DNA from: JAHRAH01 sp051009015
Lineage (GTDB): Bacteria > Pseudomonadota > Gammaproteobacteria > Tethybacterales > Persebacteraceae
Assembly: GCA_051009015.1 (NCBI GenBank)
Contig: JBPCWZ010000043.1
Coordinates: 1-17,703, forward strand
Direction: 5' to 3'
DNA length: 17,703 nt
This document shows, in pieces, positions 1 through 5,047 of the stretch. Positions within the stretch are counted from its first letter, which is position 1, and every line of letters starts with the position of its first letter. Position numbers and translations under genes: made by a program. The notes beneath the pieces were generated by a model. The model did not search any database. It saw nothing but the letters and a program-made list of their open reading frames with translations, and was not told the DNA's origin.

Positions 1-40
1 TTTTTGAGACCGGCGCGTCTACCAATTCCGCCACCTCGGT
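1..40 (-). tRNA. tRNA-Leu(CAA), 5' part, cut by window edge
   Basis: Read on the minus strand, the first 40 bases give a 7-nt acceptor strand (ACCGAGG), then T8-GG, a leucine-type D-arm (GGCGGAATTGGTAGACGC), a CCGGT anticodon stem strand and the loop CTCAAAA. Loop position 33 is T and 34-36 is CAA, so the anticodon is CAA, reading UUG. The AATTGGTAGACGC block is typical of bacterial class II tRNA-Leu. The variable arm, T-arm and 3' end lie outside the window. An A at position 1 is less common than G, so the mature 5' end could be off by a base. Confidence 0.9.
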
Positions 41-144
41 GGTTGTCTTATCAACCGCCCCGGCAATTATAACCGCCCCATCGGTCATTCTTCTCACCCG
101 TCATCTCCGCCGCCCGTCTTTTACGGATTTGCGGCGGCGTTTGG

Positions 145-164
145 ATTCCCGCTTGCGCGGGAAT
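145..164. repeat. dRS3-like palindromic repeat, copy 1
   Basis: The 20-bp palindrome ATTCCCGCTTGCGCGGGAAT is followed by GACG. It has the ATTCCC-N8-GGGAAT form of Neisseria dRS3-type repeats, which is also widespread in other proteobacteria. It lies just upstream of the putative promoter of the inverse-autotransporter gene. Confidence 0.85.
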
Positions 165-182
165 GACGAAAGGGGCGGCTTG

Positions 183-191
183 TGCTACAAT
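183..191 (+). promoter_or_regulatory. Possible extended -10 of the inverse-autotransporter gene
   Basis: TGC-TACAAT matches an extended -10 (TGn plus hexamer). No TTGACA-like -35 is seen at 16-18 bp, where the sequence is repeat-derived. A start near 198 would give a leader of about 40 nt, and a strong Shine-Dalgarno (AGGGGAAA, 223-230) sits 5 nt before the ATG at 236. This is a conventional leadered gene, unlike several others in the window. Confidence 0.45.
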
Positions 192-235
192 ACCGCCTGC
201 CGCACAGGCAAAAGACGACAACAGGGGAAACTTCA

Positions 236-1981
236 ATGAAAAAGACGGTATTGATAGTGCTTGCTTTGGCGGGCTTTGTGGTGCAAAACGGCGCGGCGGA
301 TGGCGGCGGCTTTGCCGACTTCCGCAAACAACAACAGGCGCGGCTTTTGGCGGCGATAGACAGCACATTGGCGACACAGGCGGAAAACGCCATTAGCGAC
401 AACTTCGCCGCCGTGCGCAAAGCGGATGTGCAACTGCAAACCGGCGTGGGCGGCAGAAAGGGCAATATCGGCTTAAATCTCATCGGCGCTTTTGCCGATG
501 CCGATGATTATGCTTTTGGCTGGCAACTTCGCGCTTTTGGCGGACAGGATATTGACGGCGGGGCAAATGCCGGTGTTTTCTACCGTCGCACAAACGGCGA
601 AATGCTTTTTGGCGCGAATGCCTTTGCCGATTATGAAAATCACAAATACGGCGAGTTTGCCCGCTATTCCGTTGGCGGCGAGTTGTCGCATTCCGTCTTT
701 TCCCTTGCGGCAAACTACTATGTGCCGCTGACGGATAACCGAAAGGTGAATGCCACGCTTGCCGCATTTTCCCGCGAGGGTTATGACGCACAACTGCGGA
801 TAGCCGCGCCGCGCTTTCGGCAGTTAAAAGCGGCGGTGGATTATTACCGGTTTGACGGCGATGGCAATACCAAAGCGGAAGATGGCTTCCGCTATGGTGT
901 GCAATGGCATCCGACTCCGGCTTTGCGGCTTAACTTGTTTTATGACGATGGCGGCGAAAAGTTTGGCGGCGATATCGCTTATGCCTGGACTATCGGCGAA
1001 AGGCAAAAGCGGGAATCTGATGCGGCGTTTGCCCCCGATATGTTTGCGGCGGTATCGCGGGAATATTCCCAAAGAATCGCGACGGTTGCGACAACGCCCG
1101 ATAATGTCCGCTCTGTCATTACAACAATGCGCACGACGACAAGAATAACGACGGCGGCGGTGACGACAAGGACGGGAATGGAAACAATGGCGGCGGTGAC
1201 GACAAGGACGACAACGGAAATAATGGCGGCGATGACGACAACGACGACAATGACGATGCACACAATTACGCCTTCGCGGGTTGCGAGTGTTGAACTTACG
1301 GTAATGATAGCGGTGGGAGTTATTGCAACCACTTTTGGGCGTTCGCGCGTTTTGGTAACTTTGCCGTCAGCCCCCATAATTCGTCCGCTTGTGATGACAA
1401 TTACCACAAATCGGATGACTGTTTTTCCTGACGCAAGGGTCATTGTTGCCGAGGGCGCATTTGCGCCATTTTTCCCTGTTGGCGGTGGTGCGACATTTCC
1501 ACTACCAAGCCCTCCTGCTCGTGCTTATATTGCAACCATCGTGCAAGGCAGCGAAGAGCGTATCGGCGAGCCGACAACCACAACGCTAACAACCGGCACA
1601 ACTACGATGACGGCGGCGGCGGTTAGCACGACGATGACGATGACGATGGCGGCGGTTAGCACAACCACAACGATGACAATGTTGGCGGTTAGCACAACAA
1701 TGCGGATAACGACATTTTCCACAATGTTTATAACCCTGACGGCAAATGCGGCAATGGGCGATTCCCGCTTTCGCGGGAATGACGGGTTATTAGATTCCCG
1801 CTTTCGCCCAAAAGGCGGCAGTTATGAAATGGCGGCATTGGAAAGACGCGGCAATGACAAACAACCGTCATTCCCGCGAAAGCGGGCGGATATCTTTGCC
1901 TTAACACATCCCCCCCGCCCATTTTCACCCCCCCGCATCCCTCGTCATTCCCGCGAAAGCGGGAATCTCCTTTTGTCATAG
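236..1981 (+). CDS. Inverse autotransporter (intimin/invasin-type) beta-domain protein; 3' half of doubtful frame
   Basis: The ATG at 236 follows a good Shine-Dalgarno and begins a signal peptide (MKKTVLIVLALAGF, cleavage probably after the AA near residue 20). Residues about 25-281 look like an IAT beta-domain: alternating aromatic/small-residue strands, repeated FADxE/DYY/AFS segments and a closing block that ends in REYSQRI. Such domains form outer-membrane barrels that export a C-terminal passenger. After codon 282 the frame stays open to 1981, but its content becomes Thr/Met-rich (TTTTMTMT) and then reads through dRS3-like repeats (SRFRGND, SRESGN), as non-coding read-through often does. 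In the -1 frame the same DNA encodes Asp/Asn/Gly-rich repeats, interrupted by stops. So the first 280 codons are well supported. The remainder may be a frameshifted or decayed passenger. The true stop is uncertain and could be near 1291-1293 in the other frame. Intimin-like Ig domains are not recognisable. Confidence 0.65.
   Translation: MKKTVLIVLALAGFVVQNGAADGGGFADFRKQQQARLLAAIDSTLATQAENAISDNFAAVRKADVQLQTGVGGRKGNIGLNLIGAFADADDYAFGWQLRAFGGQDIDGGANAGVFYRRTNGEMLFGANAFADYENHKYGEFARYSVGGELSHSVFSLAANYYVPLTDNRKVNATLAAFSREGYDAQLRIAAPRFRQLKAAVDYYRFDGDGNTKAEDGFRYGVQWHPTPALRLNLFYDDGGEKFGGDIAYAWTIGERQKRESDAAFAPDMFAAVSREYSQRIATVATTPDNVRSVITTMRTTTRITTAAVTTRTGMETMAAVTTRTTTEIMAAMTTTTTMTMHTITPSRVASVELTVMIAVGVIATTFGRSRVLVTLPSAPIIRPLVMTITTNRMTVFPDARVIVAEGAFAPFFPVGGGATFPLPSPPARAYIATIVQGSEERIGEPTTTTLTTGTTTMTAAAVSTTMTMTMAAVSTTTTMTMLAVSTTMRITTFSTMFITLTANAAMGDSRFRGNDGLLDSRFRPKGGSYEMAALERRGNDKQPSFPRKRADIFALTHPPRPFSPPRIPRHSRESGNLLLS
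1153..1260 (+). repeat. Three 36-bp tandem repeats (GGC GGC GGT GAC GAC...)
   Basis: Units are 1153-1188, 1189-1224 and 1225-1260, the third more diverged. In the frame beginning at 1153 they encode GGGDDKDGNGNN, GGGDDKDDNGNN and GGDDDNDDNDDA, a composition typical of secreted Asp/Asn/Gly repeats. In the frame of the upstream beta-domain they encode Ala-Val-Thr-Arg-Met units instead. Two of the differences between units 1 and 2 are synonymous only in the Asp/Asn frame. Confidence 0.85.
1597..1692 (+). repeat. Tandem repeats of 30, 33 and 33 bp, each ending GGCGGTTAG
   Basis: Units are 1597-1626, 1627-1659 and 1660-1692. Each starts CAC and ends GGCGGTTAG, and a partial fourth follows. In the Asp/Asn/His frame each unit ends in a TAG stop. 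In the beta-domain frame the units are open and read AVST-TMTM. Between units 2 and 3 more changes are synonymous in the open frame, the opposite of the first array, so the coding status is unresolved. Confidence 0.8.
1761..1780. repeat. dRS3-like palindrome, copy 2
   Basis: Perfect ATTCCCGCTTTCGCGGGAAT followed by GACG. A second half-copy (ATTCCCGCTTTCGCCC) begins at 1794, so two were inserted nearly in tandem. Both lie inside the long open frame, which argues that this part of the frame is not protein-coding. Confidence 0.9.
1870..1886. repeat. dRS3-like palindrome, copy 3, incomplete
   Basis: ATTCCCGCGAAAGCGGG, in the opposite orientation to copy 2 and lacking the terminal AAT (the sequence continues CGGATA). 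It is part of the 1761-1966 repeat cluster. Confidence 0.8.
1947..1966. repeat. dRS3-like palindrome, copy 4
   Basis: Perfect ATTCCCGCGAAAGCGGGAAT, the reverse-complement orientation of copy 2, preceded by CGTC. It ends 13 bases before the three-hairpin element begins. Confidence 0.9.
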
Positions 1982-2061
1982 CCCTGAAAGGGCGTCCTGT
2001 TCATAGCACGGGGCAACGCCCCGTGAGTCGGCATTTCAATGTATCAAGCCCTGAAAGGGCG
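1980..2061 (+). repeat. Three-hairpin element, left copy
   Basis: The unit has a hairpin module AGCCCTGAAAGGGCG (1980-1994; stem GCCCT/AGGGC, loop GAA), a strong central hairpin CACGGGGC-AAC-GCCCCGTG (2007-2025, 8-bp stem), and the first module again at 2047-2061. An inverted copy lies at 2149-2231. The form resembles REP/BIME-like or non-autonomous hairpin elements. No transposase or RAYT gene is present in the window. Confidence 0.85.
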
Positions 2062-2148
2062 TCCCATTCTTTTGCAGGGCAAAGCCCGGCAAAAACCGCA
2101 AATCCAAAATCCCGCCCGTAATGGCATTCGCCGCCGTTTTTTTTCGGT

Positions 2149-2231
2149 CGCCCTTTCAGGGCTTTAATCATTATTATGACGCTGTCACGGGGCGTTGCCC
2201 CGTGCTGTGAACATGTCGCCCTTTCAGGGCT
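2149..2231 (-). repeat. Three-hairpin element, right inverted copy
   Basis: The reverse complement matches the left copy closely over its full 82-83 bp: end modules at 2149-2163 and 2217-2231 and the central palindrome at 2186-2204. The loop is inverted relative to the left copy, as expected for an inverted copy. The 87-bp spacer (2062-2148) holds a further small GGGC-AAA-GCCC hairpin and an 8-T run but no gene. The two copies could pair into a large cruciform. Confidence 0.85.
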
Positions 2232-2260
2232 TTGATAACGCGCCGCTTTCGCGGCATTAG

Positions 2261-2280
2261 ATTCCCGCTTTCGCGGGAAT
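2261..2280. repeat. dRS3-like palindrome, copy 5
   Basis: Perfect ATTCCCGCTTTCGCGGGAAT followed by GACGG. It lies 53 bp beyond the end of uppP. Two degenerate GGGAATGACGG-type fragments follow before the uppP stop. It might act as a transcription-end hairpin, but no U-tract follows it on either strand. Confidence 0.9.
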
Positions 2281-2333
2281 GACGGAAGGGGCGGCAATGA
2301 CGAAAAAGGCGGGAATGACGGAAGGGATTTGGC

Positions 2334-3182
2334 TTATAGCGCCATCAAAACCAGCGCGCCGAAGAAGATGCGGTAGTAGCCGAAAGGAGTGAAGTTGCGG
2401 CGGGCGACAAAGGCGAGCAAGGCGCGGATGACTATCAATGCGGAAACAAACGATACCGCAAAACCGCATGCTATCTGCCCGGCAAACTGCCAATGAAGCA
2501 GATGATAACTGCGCAGTAAATCGTAGCCGGTAGCGGCAAACATTACCGGCAACGCCAGCAAAAACGAAAACTCGGTAGCGGCGCGCCGCTGTGCGCCCCA
2601 CAACATCGCGCCGATAATCGTCGCCCCGGCGCGCGATACGCCCGGAAAAAGCGCAAGTGATTGCGCCAGACCTATCACAAGCGCATCCAGCGGGCGAATG
2701 TCGTCAATATCCGCTATGCGCCTTTTGGGCGGCGCTTTTGTCTTTGCCGGATTTGGCTTGCGCTCAACGATGATTATCACTATGCCGCCGATTATCAGGG
2801 CAATGGCGACCGAGCGCGGCGAAAACAAATATTCCTTAATAACATCATAAAACGCCAAGCCCAAAACCGCCGCCGGCAAAAACGCCACTATCAGATTTAT
2901 CACCAGCGGCGGCGGCGCTTTGCCTTTTCGCGCCGCCGCTTGCGTCATCTTTGCCGTCTGCCACAACCTCAGGCGGTAATGCCAGCAAACCGCCAATATC
3001 GCGCCAAGTTGAATCACCACCTCAAAAAGTTTTGCCGCATCGGAATGCTCGCCGAGAAAATGCGCGGCGACTATCAAATGACCGGTGCTGGAAACCGGCA
3101 AAAACTCGGTAATGCCCTCAACAACACCAAGCAGCGCGGCATGCAGCCAGCCGCCGGCAAGCCCCACTTCGGCAACTTCCAC
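2334..3182 (-). CDS. uppP: Undecaprenyl-diphosphatase UppP (BacA)
   Basis: An inner-membrane enzyme that dephosphorylates undecaprenyl diphosphate to the monophosphate, recycling the lipid carrier for peptidoglycan and other envelope polymers. The 282-residue product has both family signatures: EGITEFLPVSSTGH near the N-terminus, carrying the catalytic Glu/Ser/His, and PGVSRAGATI in the second half, carrying the essential Arg. Several hydrophobic helices fit a polytopic protein, and the length is close to E. coli's 273. The chosen start is GTG at 3182, 15 bases after the rsxA stop; no ATG lies between it and the first signature, and an in-frame GTG five codons later is an alternative. It is the last gene of the run NYN-moaE-rsxA-uppP and ends in the repeat field. 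Confidence 0.95.
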   Translation of the reverse strand: MEVAEVGLAGGWLHAALLGVVEGITEFLPVSSTGHLIVAAHFLGEHSDAAKLFEVVIQLGAILAVCWHYRLRLWQTAKMTQAAARKGKAPPPLVINLIVAFLPAAVLGLAFYDVIKEYLFSPRSVAIALIIGGIVIIIVERKPNPAKTKAPPKRRIADIDDIRPLDALVIGLAQSLALFPGVSRAGATIIGAMLWGAQRRAATEFSFLLALPVMFAATGYDLLRSYHLLHWQFAGQIACGFAVSFVSALIVIRALLAFVARRNFTPFGYYRIFFGALVLMAL

Positions 3183-3197
3183 AACCGCCGCCGAGTT

Positions 3198-3782
3198 TTA
3201 TGGCAATGCCGAAAACGCCAGCGCCATCCAGCCGGCGGTTATCATCGCCAAAGGCGCGCCGCGCATGACCGGCGGCACAAGCACTTCCACAACCCGCCCG
3301 CGCAAAAGCGCAAATATCACAACCGCCAGCATAAAACCCAAACCGCCGCCAAAACCGCGCGCCAATGCCGCCAATGCACCCCCTTCGCTTTCGCCATCGC
3401 CCGCCGCAAGCAGCATCACGCCAAGCACGGCGCAGTTTGTCGCTATCAGCGGCAGATACAAACCCAAAGCGCGATGCATCACCGGCGCAAACAAACGCAT
3501 CAGCAACTCGGCGGCGGCAACGGCGCTTCCGGCAATGGCAATAAACACCATCGGGCGCAACAACGGCGCGGCGGCAAGCAAGCCACCGGCATAATAGGCG
3601 GCAACGGATGCCAGAGTCAGCACCGCGCAAGTCGCCATCCCGACGCCAACGGCGACATCCAAACGCCGCGACAAACCGGCAAACGGGCACAAGCCCAGCA
3701 TCTTCGCCAGCACGATATTTTCGGCTATCGCGGCGGAAAAAACAAGCGCGGCAAAACCGCCAATATCGCCCATGCCCGTCAT
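3198..3782 (-). CDS. rsxA: Electron transport complex subunit RsxA/RnfA
   Basis: An integral inner-membrane subunit of the Rnf/Rsx complex, which couples electron transfer between NAD(H) and ferredoxin or flavodoxin to ion movement; in E. coli Rsx keeps SoxR reduced. The 194 residues show the RnfA signatures: AENIVLAKMLGLCPF (Cys32, of the type that ligates the membrane-embedded Fe-S cluster), LPLIATNCAVLGV with a second conserved Cys, GGGLGFMLAVVIF, and a terminal VPPVMRGAPLAMITAGWMALAF. These fit RnfA better than the Na+-NQR homologue NqrE. Two starts are possible, ATG at 3782 and ATG at 3773. The gene sits alone: no rsxB, C, D, G or E lies in the window, and its neighbours are moaE (13 bases upstream) and uppP. 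Confidence 0.93.
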   Translation of the reverse strand: MTGMGDIGGFAALVFSAAIAENIVLAKMLGLCPFAGLSRRLDVAVGVGMATCAVLTLASVAAYYAGGLLAAAPLLRPMVFIAIAGSAVAAAELLMRLFAPVMHRALGLYLPLIATNCAVLGVMLLAAGDGESEGGALAALARGFGGGLGFMLAVVIFALLRGRVVEVLVPPVMRGAPLAMITAGWMALAFSALP

Positions 3783-3795
3783 TCCGCCCGTTTGT

Positions 3796-4341
3796 TTATC
3801 GCCGCCATTTTGCCGCCATCGTCAAATCGCTTTGTTTTGCCGCAACCCATCGCTCGCCTTTGGCGGTTTGTTCTTTTTTCCAAAAAGGCGCCCGGGTTTT
3901 CAACAAATCGGTCATCTGCCGGCAGGCGTCAAAAGCCGCCCGCCGGTGCGCCGCCGCCGCCCCGACAAATACAATCGCATCGCCGGGCTGCATCTTTCCC
4001 ACGCGATGGCTGATGCGCGCCGCCGTCAATCGCCATTGTTGTTTTGCCCGCCGGGCGATATCGGCAAGGGCGCGCTCGGTCATGCCCGGATAATGCTCCA
4101 AAGTCATCGCCAAAACCCCGCCATCGCCGCGCACCGTGCCGACAAAAAACGCACTGCCGCCGGTTTTGCCCGCCTCGCCGCTTTTGCCGCCTTTGCCGCC
4201 TGCGGATAATGCCGCAACTTCGGCGGCGATATCCAAAGGCGCGCGGCTGACGATGACCGAAACCGCCGGAGCGGTTTTAGTAATCGCCGGTTTGGTCGGC
4301 GAAGTGTCCGCCGCTTTCCGGTTGTTCATTGCCGCGGTCAA
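3796..4341 (-). CDS. moaE: Molybdopterin synthase catalytic subunit MoaE
   Basis: The large subunit of molybdopterin synthase, which with thiocarboxylated MoaD puts two sulfurs into cyclic pyranopterin monophosphate to make molybdopterin. The MoaE core is plain: FFVGTVRG, AMTLEHYPGMTE, ISHRVGKMQPGD, an HRRAAF segment and KTRAPFWKKE with the conserved Lys residues. The frame from ATG 4341 gives 181 residues against about 150 in E. coli; the excess is N-terminal and overlaps the NYN gene by 65 bases, so the true start may be later. ATG at 4329 is possible and a non-ATG start is not excluded. A Gly/Lys-rich loop of about 15 residues before FFVGTVRG is unusual. No moaD or other cofactor gene is next to it. 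Confidence 0.93.
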   Translation of the reverse strand: MTAAMNNRKAADTSPTKPAITKTAPAVSVIVSRAPLDIAAEVAALSAGGKGGKSGEAGKTGGSAFFVGTVRGDGGVLAMTLEHYPGMTERALADIARRAKQQWRLTAARISHRVGKMQPGDAIVFVGAAAAHRRAAFDACRQMTDLLKTRAPFWKKEQTAKGERWVAAKQSDLTMAAKWRR

Positions 4342-4906
4342 AGCGGTCGCCGCCGGGACGCGGCTGTTGCTGTTGTTTTTCTATCTTGGGCCAAAGGTCA
4401 TCCAGCCACACGACATTTCCCCACTGCTGCAAGTCGGATGCCATCGTATCCTTAAAGCCGACAATATCTATCGGCACGCCCTGGTCATTGACCGCTTCCA
4501 AAGCGCTGTTGAAATCCGAATCACCGGCGCAAAATATCAGCCGCTGCAAGTGCTGGCGGTGCAGCAGTTTGAAGATTTGCGTGACGATGGCGACATCAAC
4601 GCCTTTTTGGATAAAGCGCTCCGATTGCTGCCCGCATTCGTTGCAGTAGGTGGAAATGCGCTTGGTGTCCATCAGTTTGACGATGAGTTGCGGGCCCGTC
4701 GGGTCGGCGGTTTGCAGCCATTTGTTGAACGACATCTGCGCCGGTGTCGGCGAATGCACGCGCGAGTTAAAGTAGTAGGATTCGCCGAAACTCAGCCCCA
4801 GATGTTGCTGGATTTCGCGCTTAAGCAGCAGGTAGTCAAAGCGCCCGGGTGTGGATTTGTACAGGTAAGACCCGTCAATCATCCAGATATTTTTTTTAGG
4901 CATCAT
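4277..4906 (-). CDS. NYN-domain (LabA/DUF88-like) putative RNase
   Basis: A 209-residue PIN-like NYN-domain protein. The acidic residues expected for a metal-dependent nuclease are visible: Asp11 in WMIDGSYLY, Asp104 in KGVDVAIV, and Asp129/Asp131 in FCAGDSDF, followed by the hydrophobic strand VPIDIVGF. A CxxC pair (Cys88, Cys91) before the KGVD motif could bind zinc. The last 35 residues are low-complexity Gln/Gly/Asp and probably disordered. The start at 4906 (or the next codon) follows a clear AAGGAAA Shine-Dalgarno. It leads the run into moaE, rsxA and uppP and is divergent from the methyltransferase gene. An RNA-processing or regulatory role is inferred from family membership only; the substrate cannot be told. 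Confidence 0.85.
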   Translation of the reverse strand: MMPKKNIWMIDGSYLYKSTPGRFDYLLLKREIQQHLGLSFGESYYFNSRVHSPTPAQMSFNKWLQTADPTGPQLIVKLMDTKRISTYCNECGQQSERFIQKGVDVAIVTQIFKLLHRQHLQRLIFCAGDSDFNSALEAVNDQGVPIDIVGFKDTMASDLQQWGNVVWLDDLWPKIEKQQQQPRPGGDRFDRGNEQPESGGHFADQTGDY

Positions 4907-4975
4907 GGTTGTTTTTCCTTTCGTTTTGCGTTAAATTTCCCGCGCCCGCCGCCTCCGCCGGACGCAATGCCGTTA

Positions 4976-4981
4976 ATAATA
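4976..4981 (-). promoter_or_regulatory. Possible -10 for the NYN-moaE-rsxA-uppP run
   Basis: On the minus strand this reads TATTAT inside TTATTATTAACG, the only AT-rich stretch in this GC-rich gap. A start near 4969 would leave a leader of about 60 nt carrying the Shine-Dalgarno. No convincing -35 is seen. Confidence 0.35.
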
Positions 4982-4992
4982 ACACACCTTCG

Positions 4993-5013
4993 CCGCGCCA
5001 AATCCGCGCCAAA
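4993..5013. promoter_or_regulatory. Perfect direct repeat CCGCGCCAAA, 11-bp period (candidate operator)
   Basis: CCGCGCCAAA occurs at 4993-5002 and again, identical, at 5004-5013, separated by one T. The 11-bp period puts both copies on the same face of the helix. The array lies between the divergent NYN and methyltransferase promoters and runs up to the -35 position of the methyltransferase promoter. It is a candidate binding site for the methyltransferase's own N-terminal helix-turn-helix. That link is inference. Confidence 0.5.
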
Positions 5014-5035
5014 CGGCACAGGCAAAAATGCGGTG

Positions 5036-5041
5036 TATAAT
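5036..5041 (+). promoter_or_regulatory. -10 TATAAT of the methyltransferase gene, 6 nt before the ATG
   Basis: A perfect -10 hexamer ends 6 bases before the ATG at 5048, so transcription should begin at or next to the A of the start codon. The -35 position (about 5013-5018, ACGGCA) is poor, which fits an activated or autoregulated promoter. Confidence 0.65.
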
Positions 5042-5047
5042 CCGCCG

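Noticed and set aside
979..1443. Minus-strand open frame with long Val/Ile runs that looks like membrane segments
   Set aside because: The hydrophobic runs are the antisense reading of the Asp/Asn/Thr tandem repeats; there is no start signal or charged pattern expected of membrane helices. The same applies to 1525-1722 minus.
1980..2231. CRISPR array, because of four near-identical 15-bp modules
   Set aside because: The modules are in inverted pairs, each is itself a hairpin, spacing is irregular and there is no cas gene.
2661..4013. 450-codon open frame on the plus strand
   Set aside because: It is antisense to uppP, rsxA and moaE, is extremely rich in Arg, Gln, His and Asn from GC-rich antisense reading, and carries no recognisable domain.
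4136..5047. N-terminal 300-codon extension of the methyltransferase frame
   Set aside because: It is antisense to moaE and the NYN gene and shows no domain. The promoter and a normal-length protein both point to ATG 5048.
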